Origin: Lonepinella koalarum
Lineage (GTDB): Bacteria; Pseudomonadota; Gammaproteobacteria; Enterobacterales; Pasteurellaceae
DNA length: 48,027 nucleotides
Direction of reading: 5' to 3'
NCBI GenBank assembly: GCA_030525745.1
Contig: JAUNED010000002.1
Span: 110,222 to 158,248, forward strand
Position 1 is the stretch's first letter; each line of letters opens with the position of its first letter. Below the pieces are notes generated by a model. It saw nothing but the letters and a program-made list of their open reading frames with translations, ran no database searches and was not told where the DNA came from. The translations under genes and the position numbers were made by a program. Shown in pieces: positions 38,308 to 47,135 of this stretch.

Positions 38308-39312
38308 TTAATTAATATTTTTAACCGATTTACGAACAACCAATTCAGGGTGAATTTCTATGGTTTCGCGTTTATCTGTTTTGTTTTCAATTCGCTCGAA
38401 TAATAATTTTAATGCTCTCTCGCCTAACCTTGCTTTGGATTGATGAATGGTTGTAAGCGGAGGTGCATAAAAACGTGAGGCATGAATATTATCATAACCC
38501 ACAACAGAAAAATCTTCCGGCACATTAAATCCTGCATCGGTAATCGCCGAAATTGCACCTAATGCCATCACATCATTACAACAAAAAACAGCTGTCGGAC
38601 GATGTTCTTGGGCTAAAATTTTATTCATACATTCATAACCGTCTTCCGGTTCAAATGCTCCCTCAAACAACCAATTAGGATTAATCTCCAACCCCTTTTC
38701 AGATAATGCTCTAGCAAACCCTTCATGACGTTTACGTGCAGTAGTTTTACTTAAGTCTGCACTCAAATAAGCAATTTCTGTATGGCCGTTTTCCAACAAA
38801 TGTTTGGCTGCTAAGTAACCGCCTTCAAAACTATTATCCAAAATTAAATCCGTATCCGGATTCAGAGGCCCCCAATCCATAACAACCATAGGCATATAGC
38901 TAAAACTTTTTAATAAATCACGGCTATTGTCCCGATATTCTGAACACATAACCAATACCCCATCAACACGTTTTTGAGCTAACATTTCCAAATGATTTTT
39001 AATTTTTTCCGGATCATTTTGAGTATTACATAAAAAAAGCGAATATCCCTGATGATAACAATAGTTCTCTACTGCATGAATAATCTCGGCAAAGTAAGGC
39101 GCTTCACTGGTAGTAACGACCATACCGATTGATTTGGTGGTATTCACTTTGAGGCTACGAGCCACCGCACTGGGTGAATAATTGAGTTGTTGAATTGCAG
39201 ATAACACTGCTTTTTTTGTCTCTTCTGCCACGTGGCGAGTATCGTTGATTACATGGGAAACTGTCGTAGTAGATACGCCTGCTAATTTTGCCACGTCTTT
39301 AATTGTTGCCAT
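38308..39312 (-). CDS. purR: LacI-family purine repressor PurR
   Basis: 334 residues. Helix-turn-helix and hinge [23 protein letters not shown] plus [12 protein letters not shown], then a periplasmic-binding-like domain; these match PurR, which with hypoxanthine or guanine represses purine synthesis. Start placed at the Met with GGAG 7 nt ahead (an upstream ATG adds four residues). The cydH-like gene lies divergently upstream, as ynhF lies near purR in E. coli. Confidence 0.92.
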   Translation of the reverse strand: MATIKDVAKLAGVSTTTVSHVINDTRHVAEETKKAVLSAIQQLNYSPSAVARSLKVNTTKSIGMVVTTSEAPYFAEIIHAVENYCYHQGYSLFLCNTQNDPEKIKNHLEMLAQKRVDGVLVMCSEYRDNSRDLLKSFSYMPMVVMDWGPLNPDTDLILDNSFEGGYLAAKHLLENGHTEIAYLSADLSKTTARKRHEGFARALSEKGLEINPNWLFEGAFEPEDGYECMNKILAQEHRPTAVFCCNDVMALGAISAITDAGFNVPEDFSVVGYDNIHASRFYAPPLTTIHQSKARLGERALKLLFERIENKTDKRETIEIHPELVVRKSVKNIN

Positions 39313-39371
39313 AATATTCTCCAAAATTTGACATATTATAGAATAGATAGACTTTTTTGTTGAGGTTTTAA

Positions 39372-39385
39372 TTGATTTTAATCAA
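39372..39385. promoter_or_regulatory. Perfect FNR box between purR and the cydH-like gene
   Basis: TTGATTTTAATCAA matches TTGAT-N4-ATCAA at every fixed base. It is 60 bp from the purR start and about 100 bp from the cydH-like start, so it could act on either; the distance to the visible TAGAAT -10 of the small gene is rather long for class II activation. Confidence 0.55.
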
Positions 39386-39482
39386 TAACAATAAAAATTA
39401 GGCAAAAAGGAAGATGAATAAATAGATTTATGGGTATGGAATTGCTAGAATATCAGCGAGTTATTTGATTAAGGAGTGAAAA

Positions 39483-39563
39483 ATGAGTGATTTTAGCTAT
39501 GCAATAATGATGGTTATTTTCTCATTAAGTATTGTAGTAGGATTATCTGTTGCAATTTTCTAA
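39483..39563 (+). CDS. cydH: CydH/YnhF-like single-helix membrane peptide (cytochrome bd accessory subunit candidate)
   Basis: 26 residues, MSDFSYAIMMVIFSLSIVVG followed by LSVAIF. One transmembrane helix from about residue 6 to the end, with a short polar N-terminus. A strong Shine-Dalgarno AAGGAG (39471-39476) and a TAGAAT -10-like site (39446-39451) show a real gene. E. coli YnhF (CydH), a 29-residue subunit of cytochrome bd-I, has the same build (MS-D start, I-V-VGL-A end) and also lies near purR. The identification is from synteny and pattern; such a short match is not proof. A terminator follows at once. Confidence 0.68.
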   Translation: MSDFSYAIMMVIFSLSIVVGLSVAIF

Positions 39564-39579
39564 TAAAACAAACTAGAAA

Positions 39580-39618
39580 GAAACCGCACTTTTAGTAAAC
39601 GCTTGAAAGTGCGGTTTC
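39580..39618. terminator. Inverted USS pair between the cydH-like gene and can
   Basis: GAAACCGCACTTT and AAAGTGCGGTTTC, 13-bp arms, 13-nt loop, T-run after it on the plus strand; a bidirectional terminator between convergent genes. Confidence 0.85.
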
Positions 39619-39622
39619 TTTT

Positions 39623-40297
39623 TTATTCTTTTTTGAAAATATCTTCATCATTCATTGTTTGCAAACGTGCAATAGTATCTCTATAAGAGATTTCCAGTGT
39701 TTCACGACTGGTGGCCAATACACCTTGGTCAATTAAAATACCATCATTCACATCATAAACCCAGCCATGTAGTGACAATTTTTTGCCGTTTTTCCACGCA
39801 GATTGAATAATTGAAGATTGACCTAAATTGTAAACTTGTTCGGCAACATTAATTTTAGTCAGCATATCAGCCCGTTTTTCAGGCGATAATCGGCCTAATA
39901 AGCTACCGTGTTTAAAATAAAGATCACGAATATGTAATAACCAATTATTGATCAACCCCAAATCTTGATTTGCCATGGCCGCTTTAATACCTCCACAATT
40001 GGTATGGCCACAAATAATAATATGTTCAATATTGAGTACATCTACAGCATATTGCACCACAGATAAACAATTCAAATCCGTATGAATCACTTGGTTCGCT
40101 ACATTACGGTGAACAAACAATTCGCCGGGTTCTAAATTGGTGAGTTTTTCTGCCGGCACACGGCTATCCGAGCAGCCTATCCATAAATAATGTGGGGTTT
40201 GATGTTCTGCCAACTCTTTGAAATAAGCAGAATTTTCTTCTTTCATTCGTAATGCCCAACTATGGTTATTGGCAAAAAGCTGTTCAATTCTTTTCAT
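39623..40297 (-). CDS. can: Beta-carbonic anhydrase
   Basis: 224 residues, very similar to the structurally known H. influenzae enzyme. Zinc ligands Cys42, Asp44, His98 and Cys101 fall at the same numbers; Trp39, Val47 and Arg64 of the allosteric bicarbonate site are also kept, so it is a type II, bicarbonate-regulated enzyme. It supplies bicarbonate for carboxylases such as AccABCD. Divergent from yadG-yadH, as in E. coli. Start chosen at MKRIEQLF. Confidence 0.97.
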   Translation of the reverse strand: MKRIEQLFANNHSWALRMKEENSAYFKELAEHQTPHYLWIGCSDSRVPAEKLTNLEPGELFVHRNVANQVIHTDLNCLSVVQYAVDVLNIEHIIICGHTNCGGIKAAMANQDLGLINNWLLHIRDLYFKHGSLLGRLSPEKRADMLTKINVAEQVYNLGQSSIIQSAWKNGKKLSLHGWVYDVNDGILIDQGVLATSRETLEISYRDTIARLQTMNDEDIFKKE

Positions 40298-40383
40298 CAG
40301 AATCCCTTTCATTCTGTTATAATATATCGCTTTCAGTATAGCGAAATTCGCTGTTCAGTCAAAATGTTATTAAGTGGTTGTAT

Positions 40384-41322
40384 ATGTTTGCTCTTGAAAT
40401 CAAAGGTTTAACTAAAGAATATAAAAACGGCGTTAAAGCCTTACATGGTATTGATTTAACTGTCGAACAAGGGGATTTTTATGCATTATTGGGACATAAC
40501 GGAGCCGGAAAATCAACAACTATAGGTATTATTAGTTCTCTCGTGAATAAAACAGCCGGTGAAGTGAAAGTGTTTGGCTATGATTTAGATAAAAATCTCG
40601 CAGAATTAAAGCAGCAAATCGGTTTAGTACCACAAGAATTTAATTTTCACCAATTTGAAAAAGTAATCAATATCTTAGTAAATCAAGCAGGATATTATGG
40701 TATTCCCCGTAAAGAAGCCTTAAAACGGGCAGAATTTTGGCTAAAGAAACTGGATTTATGGGATAAACGTGATCAACAATCAATGCGGCTTTCAGGTGGA
40801 ATGAAACGTCGTTTAATGATCGCCCGAGCCTTAATGCACAATCCGAAATTATTAATTTTAGATGAACCCACAGCAGGCGTTGATATTGAATTACGCCGTT
40901 CTTTATGGACATTTTTACGTGAATTAAATTTACAAGGCACCACGATTATTTTGACCACTCATTATTTAGAAGAAGCAGAAATGTTGTGTCGTCATATCGG
41001 TATTATTCAACAGGGGCGTTTAGTGGTAGATATGCCGATGAAGACCTTATTGGCAAAATTGGAAACCGAAACTTTTGTGCTGGATTTAGCCATAAAAAGC
41101 CCATTACCTGAAATTCAAAACTATAACGCCACGATGATTGATGCAAATACTCTGGAAGTCGATGTGCAACGAGAACAAGGATTAAACCAACTTTTTACCC
41201 AACTCACACAACAAGGCATTCAGGTATTAAGCATGCGAAATAAAGCAAATCGATTAGAAGAATTATTTATGAATATGTCATTAAACAAACCACAATCAGA
41301 CAACGCAGAGGAGCAACAATAA
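40384..41322 (+). CDS. yadG: ABC transporter ATP-binding protein YadG
   Basis: 312 residues, one ABC cassette: Walker A GHNGAGKST (37-45), signature LSGGMKRRL, Walker B LLILDEPTAGVD, switch His in TTHYLEEAE, and a C-terminal extension. Partner of YadH. The substrate is not known for this pair, though it belongs to the drug/polysaccharide-type ABC-2 group. ATG at 40384 preferred over a TTG two codons upstream. Its stop overlaps the yadH start by one base. Confidence 0.92.
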   Translation: MFALEIKGLTKEYKNGVKALHGIDLTVEQGDFYALLGHNGAGKSTTIGIISSLVNKTAGEVKVFGYDLDKNLAELKQQIGLVPQEFNFHQFEKVINILVNQAGYYGIPRKEALKRAEFWLKKLDLWDKRDQQSMRLSGGMKRRLMIARALMHNPKLLILDEPTAGVDIELRRSLWTFLRELNLQGTTIILTTHYLEEAEMLCRHIGIIQQGRLVVDMPMKTLLAKLETETFVLDLAIKSPLPEIQNYNATMIDANTLEVDVQREQGLNQLFTQLTQQGIQVLSMRNKANRLEELFMNMSLNKPQSDNAEEQQ

Positions 41323-42086
41323 TGGCATTGGCTTGGGTAGCATTTACCACAATTTTACATAAAGAAATTCACCGTTTTATGCGAATTTGGCTACAAACGC
41401 TCGTGCCACCTGTGATTACCATGAGCCTCTATTTTGTGATTTTCGGACAATTAATCGGTTCTCGAATTGGTGAAATGAGCGGATTTAGCTATATGCAATT
41501 TATTGTGCCGGGGCTTATCATGATGTCATCATTGACAAATTCCTTTTCTAACGTTGCATCTTCTTTTTACAGTACAAAATTTGCTAAAAATGTGGAAGAG
41601 TTGCTCATTTCTCCCACGTCACCGCATATTATTTTAGGTTATGTAGCCGGTGGTATGGCACGTGGCATTTGTATAGGTATATTAGTTACTATTGTCTCCT
41701 TATTTTTTGTTTCTTTCAATATTCATTCTTGGGCAATTGTTGCAATAACCTTATTACTCACCACCGCCACTTTTGCATTAGGCGGATTGATTAATGCGGT
41801 ATTTGCGCGTTCTTTTGACGACATTAGTATTATCCCAACGTTCGTTTTAACACCTCTCACTTACCTTGGTGGCGTATTTTATTCTATTTCATTATTGCCT
41901 GATTTTTGGCAGATAGTTTCTAAATTCAATCCGATTGTGTATATGATTAATGGCTTCCGTTACGGTTTTTTGGGCATTACAGATGTAGAATTGAGTTACA
42001 CATTTGGTGTATTAGCATTATTTATTTTATTACTGTATTTTACAGTTTATTATCTCATTAGCCGTGGCGTGGGATTACGCAGTTAA
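41322..42086 (+). CDS. yadH: ABC-2 type permease YadH
   Basis: 254 residues with six hydrophobic segments and the ABC-2 signature region (TPLTYLGGVFYSISLLPDFW, then FNPIVYMINGFRYG). Forms the membrane half of the YadGH exporter. Coupled to yadG by a TAATG overlap. Confidence 0.92.
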   Translation: MALAWVAFTTILHKEIHRFMRIWLQTLVPPVITMSLYFVIFGQLIGSRIGEMSGFSYMQFIVPGLIMMSSLTNSFSNVASSFYSTKFAKNVEELLISPTSPHIILGYVAGGMARGICIGILVTIVSLFFVSFNIHSWAIVAITLLLTTATFALGGLINAVFARSFDDISIIPTFVLTPLTYLGGVFYSISLLPDFWQIVSKFNPIVYMINGFRYGFLGITDVELSYTFGVLALFILLLYFTVYYLISRGVGLRS

Positions 42087-42095
42087 ATGTAGCTA

Positions 42096-42117
42096 ACCCT
42101 ATACGCGCCTATAGGGT
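42096..42117. other. Hairpin between yadH and ppnN
   Basis: ACCCTATA-CGCGCC-TATAGGGT, perfect 8-bp stem between convergent genes but without a T-run on either side. Perhaps a weak terminator or mRNA 3' stabiliser. Confidence 0.5.
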
Positions 42118-42151
42118 CAGATAAACAAGCTAAGCCTATTACAGCTTTAAA

Positions 42152-43516
42152 TTATTTTACGATTTCATAACAAGGCACATAAGCTTCGCCGGTCGGCAAT
42201 TTCATTCTGTGTTGCTCCACGAAATTTTGTAACAAGACATCCATTTTTTCCATCAATTTTTTATCGCCGTGAATCTGATATTTGCCTTTTTGCTCAATTA
42301 AATCCTGATACTCCGGTTTAATATTACCGGCTACAATACCGGAAAAAGCACGGCGCAAATTAGCTGCTAAACTGACCGCACTTTGAGCTAAATTGAGATT
42401 TAATGTGGCCATATTTTCATGGCTTGGCTCAAAAGGATGTTGGAATTCCGGATCAATTTTTAGTGACCAGTTAAAGCCGTAACTGTCTGCATTATCGTAA
42501 CGTTGTTGCTTAATTTGTTTCATAGCCGTTTTCATTGTTTGAGCAACACTGACCGGATCATCAATAATAATTTGATATTGTTGCCGAGCCTGTTCGCCTA
42601 AAGTTTCGCCGATAAAACGATCTATTGCAGCAAAATAATCCTCGCTTTCTTTTGGACCGGTTAAAATCAACGGTAAATGTTGAGCCTGATTTTCCGGATT
42701 GAGTTTTACCCCTAAAATATACATAAATTCTTCAAATGTCCCCGGCCCCCCCGGGAAAATAATAATGCCATGCCCCATACGTACAAAAGCCTCAAGGCGT
42801 TTTTCAATATCCGGCATAATGATTAATTCATTGACTATCGGGTTTGGTGGTTCAGAGGCAATAATCGAAGGCTCGGTAATGCCAATAAAACGGCTGTTTT
42901 TATAACGTTGGTTGGCATGCCCGATAGTTGCTCCTTTCATTGGCGCTTCCATCACACCGGGGCCACAACCTGTGACAATGTTTAACTCTCGTAACCCTAA
43001 TTCCACCCCCACAGTACGGCAATATTGATATTCGATTTGATTAATAGAGTGACCTCCCCAGCATACCACTAAATTAGGCAATTCCCCTACAATGAGGGCT
43101 TTGGCATTACGTAAAATAGAAAATACTTGGTTGGTAATATATTTACTGTCTTGGTTTTGGCTTGGATTAATGCGTTGATTTAGCACATTGACAAACAAAA
43201 TATCCCGCAATACGGCAAATAAATGGTATTGGATATTTTTAATCATTTGATCATCAACAAAAGCACTTTCGGGTGGGTTATGTAGCTCTAATGCCACACC
43301 ACGCTCACGAGCAATCAAATTAATATCAAAATCAGGATATTTACCGAGCAAAGCTCTACTATCATCCGTTACCGCTCCCGAATTGAGGACCGCCAACGAG
43401 CAGTTACGATAAAGCGAATATAAATTTGATTGAGCTTGCTTGGTTAATTGTTCCACTTCCAAATGAGACAGTTGATCCATACTGCCTTTAGGATTGATGT
43501 AATGAATATTGCTCAT
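42152..43516 (-). CDS. ppnN: Nucleotide 5'-monophosphate nucleosidase PpnN (YgdH)
   Basis: 454 residues. Central LOG-type Rossmann domain (about 140-330) with [14 protein letters not shown] and [10 protein letters not shown], flanked by the N- and C-terminal extensions typical of PpnN. It cleaves the N-glycosidic bond of nucleoside monophosphates and is stimulated by (p)ppGpp in E. coli. Ends convergently with yadH; begins 9 bp after queF. Confidence 0.94.
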   Translation of the reverse strand: MSNIHYINPKGSMDQLSHLEVEQLTKQAQSNLYSLYRNCSLAVLNSGAVTDDSRALLGKYPDFDINLIARERGVALELHNPPESAFVDDQMIKNIQYHLFAVLRDILFVNVLNQRINPSQNQDSKYITNQVFSILRNAKALIVGELPNLVVCWGGHSINQIEYQYCRTVGVELGLRELNIVTGCGPGVMEAPMKGATIGHANQRYKNSRFIGITEPSIIASEPPNPIVNELIIMPDIEKRLEAFVRMGHGIIIFPGGPGTFEEFMYILGVKLNPENQAQHLPLILTGPKESEDYFAAIDRFIGETLGEQARQQYQIIIDDPVSVAQTMKTAMKQIKQQRYDNADSYGFNWSLKIDPEFQHPFEPSHENMATLNLNLAQSAVSLAANLRRAFSGIVAGNIKPEYQDLIEQKGKYQIHGDKKLMEKMDVLLQNFVEQHRMKLPTGEAYVPCYEIVK

Positions 43517-43525
43517 AAAATTACC

Positions 43526-44365
43526 TTATTGTCTTGCCAAACGTAAATTAGTCGGAATGGAGTCAAAATTGGAACGGAACGGATTAATATCCAAACCACC
43601 ACGTCTCGTATAACGGGCATATACGGTAAGTTTTTCAGGGCGGGCAAAGTGCATAATATCGCAGAAAATACGTTCCACACATTGTTCGTGAAATTCATTA
43701 TGTCGGCGGAATGATACCAAATAACGCAGCAATTTTTCACGGTCAATTTGTTTTCCAACATAATGAATTTGCACACTACCCCAATCAGGTTGATTGGTAA
43801 TTAAACAATTAGATTTCAACAAATGGCTGACTAGAGTTTCTTCAATTTGATTATCTAAAGTGCAATGTTTCAATAAAGCGGCGTTAAAGTTGTAATCATT
43901 GATTTCGATATCCACATTGTCAATGCAATCACCTTCAAAAGCGGCAATTTGCTGCTGAGTGTAATTCTGCAACAAATTTAACCGCACTTTAACTTCACCT
44001 TTAGCACAATCTTTTAAATCTTGCTGCATGATCTGTTGAACTTCGGCTAAGGTACTGAATTTACTTTGGTTAAAACTGTTTAAATAAAGTTTAAAACTTT
44101 TAGATTCTATTAAGTTCAACGAGCGAAAATCAATTTCCACATCGGCAATCGCCACTTGTGGCACACCTTTTGCATTCAACCACGAAATTTCATATGCTGT
44201 CCAAATATCGGCTCCCACGGAAAAAGGCTGTATATGCGTAATGCCTAAACCGTCACGATGAAGAGAACGAGGCACGGATTGCAGCAAAGTACGATCGTAA
44301 TTTTCATTGTATTCTGTTTTTTGCCCTAATTTCAGGGCTGATAAACTATCGCCTTGATAATTCAT
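43526..44365 (-). CDS. queF: NADPH-dependent 7-cyano-7-deazaguanine reductase QueF
   Basis: 279 residues, the long two-domain form. Catalytic Cys187 and Asp194 ([15 protein letters not shown]) in the C-terminal domain; the QueF motif [14 protein letters not shown], which binds NADPH, lies in the N-terminal domain; FRRHNEFHE follows. It reduces preQ0 to preQ1 in queuosine synthesis. Probably an operon with ppnN and the upstream DUF2310 gene. Confidence 0.96.
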   Translation of the reverse strand: MNYQGDSLSALKLGQKTEYNENYDRTLLQSVPRSLHRDGLGITHIQPFSVGADIWTAYEISWLNAKGVPQVAIADVEIDFRSLNLIESKSFKLYLNSFNQSKFSTLAEVQQIMQQDLKDCAKGEVKVRLNLLQNYTQQQIAAFEGDCIDNVDIEINDYNFNAALLKHCTLDNQIEETLVSHLLKSNCLITNQPDWGSVQIHYVGKQIDREKLLRYLVSFRRHNEFHEQCVERIFCDIMHFARPEKLTVYARYTRRGGLDINPFRSNFDSIPTNLRLARQ

Positions 44366-44385
44366 TTTACGTTATTTCCTTATTT

Positions 44386-45165
44386 TTATTGCCAATTCCA
44401 CGAAAGATTGGAAATTAATCGGCATTGATCACATTTAAAATGGAATAGCTCCAAAATGGGCTTAGGTTGTTTCCAATTACCTTTGCATAACGGACAACGA
44501 CGATTGATCTCAGTTTCAAGGCTATCGCCACCGACACGGTAAAGATAATAATAGGTGGGGATTTTACTATGTTGTTCTATTTCTTGACGTAAGGCATAAC
44601 CGTGTTTAAACAGTTGAGTTTGCGTATCGGAAATCTCTGCCAAGGCCTGTTTTTCTAGTGTAGAACCATTCATTTGCAATTGGTCACAGGCCTGCCAATT
44701 TTCCTGCCATTTAATTAAATCCATCGCTAAGTGCGGTTGATTTTTGAGTTGTTTATAAAGAGGAATAGGGGCTAAATTTTCGCCATTGTGTAAAGGTGAA
44801 CAAGACTGCAAATGTGTTGTATAAACAAGCTGCCAAGAAATATACTGCTGATTTGTTTCATCAGAATTAAGATCCTCTGCAACGATTTGAAAACTCTCCA
44901 AAATCAGACCGCACTTTTCCGCCTCTGACAAGGCATTTTTCACATTTTCATTGTTATTTTCAGGCAATAATGCGCTTTGTTCGGGACAAATAACCCGAAT
45001 TGCAAACCCCGATAATCCTTCTTGTTCGGCAAAAAACAACGGGATTTCACGCCCGATAATTTGCCCGTTATAACGCCAATGATCAATTAAAGTATTCAAT
45101 AAAGGCACTTGTTCTTGCCACAAATCCGGACGATCATTTTGGAAAAATACGTCAGTAAGATACAT
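44386..45165 (-). CDS. DUF2310 Zn-ribbon protein, possible nucleic-acid binder
   Basis: 259 residues. The C-terminus has a clear zinc ribbon: Cys-Pro-Leu-Cys (CPLCKGNW) and Cys-Asp-Gln-Cys (FKCDQCRLIS), with the family's closing LSWNW. The long N-terminal part has no motif I recognise. This is the DUF2310-type protein found in Haemophilus and relatives; function unknown. It lies 20 bp upstream of queF and divergent from yqcC. Confidence 0.8.
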   Translation of the reverse strand: MYLTDVFFQNDRPDLWQEQVPLLNTLIDHWRYNGQIIGREIPLFFAEQEGLSGFAIRVICPEQSALLPENNNENVKNALSEAEKCGLILESFQIVAEDLNSDETNQQYISWQLVYTTHLQSCSPLHNGENLAPIPLYKQLKNQPHLAMDLIKWQENWQACDQLQMNGSTLEKQALAEISDTQTQLFKHGYALRQEIEQHSKIPTYYYLYRVGGDSLETEINRRCPLCKGNWKQPKPILELFHFKCDQCRLISNLSWNWQ

Positions 45166-45226
45166 TTTCTGTCAAAATTTAGTTAGAATGTGGCAATCAT
45201 AACCTATTCAAGCAATGAGATCTATT

Positions 45227-45550
45227 ATGCTGCTACGCAAGCAAACCCAAGAACAATTAAATGAATTGCAAAAGTTAATGCAAACACAGGGATTATGGCA
45301 AAGTTTCCCCCCTTCTCCCGAAGCCTTGCAAAGTACACAACCTTTTGGATTGGACAGTTTAAGTGCGACAGAATGGCTACAATGGGTTTTCATTCCCCGT
45401 ATGCAAGCATTAATTGACAGCAAACAGCCCTTACCAACACAAATTGCGATTTCACCTTATTTAGAAGAAGCCTTAAAAGAAGAACCCTATTTGCCGGCAT
45501 TATTAAACCCGATCATCACAATTGAGGCATTATTGACAAATCAATGTTAG
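45227..45550 (+). CDS. yqcC: YqcC-family protein (DUF446)
   Basis: 107 residues, small helical protein. STQPFGLDSLSATEWLQWVF and IPRMQALIDSKQPLP match E. coli YqcC closely. Function unknown, but it is constantly next to truC, and the 7-bp overlap with truC here suggests coupling. An ATG four codons upstream is an alternative start. Confidence 0.88.
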   Translation: MLLRKQTQEQLNELQKLMQTQGLWQSFPPSPEALQSTQPFGLDSLSATEWLQWVFIPRMQALIDSKQPLPTQIAISPYLEEALKEEPYLPALLNPIITIEALLTNQC

Positions 45551-46251
45551 AAATTTTATATCAAGATGAGTATTTAGTTGCGGTGAATAAACCTGCCGGC
45601 ATGCTGGTCCATCGCAGTTGGCTGGATACGCATGAAACCCAATTTGTCATGCAAACCTTACGTGATCAAATCTGTCAGCATGTTTTTCCTATTCATCGTT
45701 TAGATCGCCCTACTTCGGGTGTATTATTATTTGCTTTAAGTAGTGAAATGGCAAATTTGGCTTGTATACAATTCGAACAAAATCAAGTGGAAAAACACTA
45801 TTTAGCAGTAGTACGCGGCTATTTAATCGGTGAGGATATCATTGATTATCCATTAAAACCCAAATTAGATAAAATTGCCGATAAATTCAGTCAAGAAAAA
45901 GCACCACAAAGTGCGGTCAGTATTTATCAAGGATTGAACACCGTGGAAATGCCTTATGGTGTAGGGCGTTATCACACTTCCCGTTATTCTTTGGTTCGTC
46001 TAATCCCTAAAACAGGCAGAAAACATCAGTTACGCCGTCACTTAAAACATATTTTTCACCCGATTTTGGGCGATACACAATACGGTGATCTACACCAAAA
46101 TAGAGCCTTAACAACACATACCGGCATTTCTCGCTTAATGTTACATGCGGAAAAACTGACTTTGATACATCCCATAACCCATCAGCCACTTGATATTCAT
46201 GCTAATATGGACGAGCAATGGCAACAACTATTTGAGATTTTTAATTGGTAA
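45544..46251 (+). CDS. truC: tRNA pseudouridine(65) synthase
   Basis: 235 residues, RluA-family. Catalytic Asp54 in HRLDRPTSGVLLF, the N-terminal YQDEYLVAVNKPAGMLVHRS, and the RLIPKTGRKHQLRRHLKHI substrate segment. It makes pseudouridine 65 in some tRNAs. Overlaps yqcC by 7 bp; one USS within. Confidence 0.94.
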   Translation: MLEILYQDEYLVAVNKPAGMLVHRSWLDTHETQFVMQTLRDQICQHVFPIHRLDRPTSGVLLFALSSEMANLACIQFEQNQVEKHYLAVVRGYLIGEDIIDYPLKPKLDKIADKFSQEKAPQSAVSIYQGLNTVEMPYGVGRYHTSRYSLVRLIPKTGRKHQLRRHLKHIFHPILGDTQYGDLHQNRALTTHTGISRLMLHAEKLTLIHPITHQPLDIHANMDEQWQQLFEIFNW

Positions 46252-46265
46252 AAGAGGAAAAATAA

Positions 46266-46916
46266 ATGAAATTATATATTTACGAACATTGTCCATTCTG
46301 TGTACGTGCGAGAATGATTTTTGGATTAAAAAAATTAAACGTTGAAAAAATAACCTTACTGAATGACGATGAGGAAACGCCCGTTCGCTTAATCGGCAAA
46401 AAAGCCGTACCTATTTTAATCAAAAATGATGGTACAGCGATGCCGGAAAGTTTGGATATCGTGCGTTATATTGATGATAATTTCGGTGAAAAATTACTGT
46501 TAGAGAAAGTTCGTCCCGAGTTAGAAAAATGGATAAACCATGTTCAGAGTTATTATAACCACCTCTTAACACCTCGTTTTATTCAGCTTGGTTTAGCAGA
46601 GTATGCGACCCAAAGTGCGGTGGAATATTTTATTAAAAAGAAAACTCAAAATATCGGCGATTTTGCTGAAAACCTCGCTAAAACCGCAGAATACCTTGCC
46701 AAAATTCATGAGGATTTGACCGCACTTTCGACCTTAATTTTAAGTGATGATAAAGCTAACGGCACTCAACTTTCCCTGGAAGATATCATGCTGTTCCCTA
46801 TGTTACGTAATTTAACTTGCGTGAAAGGTTTAATTTTTCCGGAAACCGTTGCCGCTTATGTACATAAAATGGCGGAATTGAGTCAGATTGACTTGTATTT
46901 TGAACGGGCTGTTTAA
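46266..46916 (+). CDS. grxB: Glutaredoxin 2
   Basis: 216 residues, the GST-like Grx2 type: N-terminal thioredoxin domain with Cys9-Pro-Phe-Cys12, cis-Pro in KAVPILI, and an all-helical C-terminal domain. It reduces protein and glutathione mixed disulfides. Good ribosome binding site (AAGAGGAAAA), 14 bp after truC, so probably in the same transcript. Confidence 0.94.
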   Translation: MKLYIYEHCPFCVRARMIFGLKKLNVEKITLLNDDEETPVRLIGKKAVPILIKNDGTAMPESLDIVRYIDDNFGEKLLLEKVRPELEKWINHVQSYYNHLLTPRFIQLGLAEYATQSAVEYFIKKKTQNIGDFAENLAKTAEYLAKIHEDLTALSTLILSDDKANGTQLSLEDIMLFPMLRNLTCVKGLIFPETVAAYVHKMAELSQIDLYFERAV

Positions 46917-46933
46917 TAAATATAAACAAAAAC

Positions 46934-46961
46934 TTGACTGTGAATTTTAATTCGTTAGAAT
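46934..46961 (+). promoter_or_regulatory. Promoter of the rtcB leader
   Basis: TTGACT at 46934-46939 and TAGAAT at 46956-46961 with a 16-bp spacer, predicted start near 46968. A near-consensus sigma-70 promoter. Confidence 0.75.
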
Positions 46962-47001
46962 TTGCGGTGGTTTTTATTCAACACACTGCAAGGAGGACGC
47001 T

Positions 47002-47043
47002 ATGTCATTATTTACTTCTCTCTTTGCAGGCTTATCCCGATAG
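47002..47043 (+). CDS. 13-residue leader peptide ahead of the rtcB-family gene
   Basis: MSLFTSLFAGLSR, preceded by a full-strength Shine-Dalgarno AAGGAGGA at 46990-46997. Its last five sense codons and stop form the left arm of the hairpin at 47026-47078, the usual layout of a regulatory leader peptide. It is not rich in one amino acid, though F, L and S dominate. I do not recognise the peptide. Confidence 0.6.
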   Translation: MSLFTSLFAGLSR

Positions 47044-47078
47044 ACATTTCTGATTGTTCATATTGGGCGTGAGCCTGC
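47026..47078 (+). promoter_or_regulatory. Long leader hairpin overlapping the leader peptide
   Basis: GCAGGCTTA (47026-47034) pairs with TGAGCCTGC (47070-47078), 9 bp with one U-G; above an internal loop CCCGATA (47036-47042) pairs with TATTGGG (47061-47067), 7 bp with one U-G. A ribosome translating the leader peptide would open the whole left side. Confidence 0.65.
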
Positions 47079-47087
47079 CAATTCTTT

Positions 47088-47112
47088 CTGTAGCGGATGC
47101 TACAGCATTTTT
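47088..47112 (+). terminator. Attenuator-like terminator in the rtcB leader
   Basis: CTGTAGC-GGAT-GCTACAG, perfect 7-bp stem followed by CATTTTT. It stands between the promoter and the rtcB start, so it must be passed for the gene to be expressed. Confidence 0.65.
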
Positions 47113-47135
47113 CATTGTCTAAGAATGGGTAAAAT

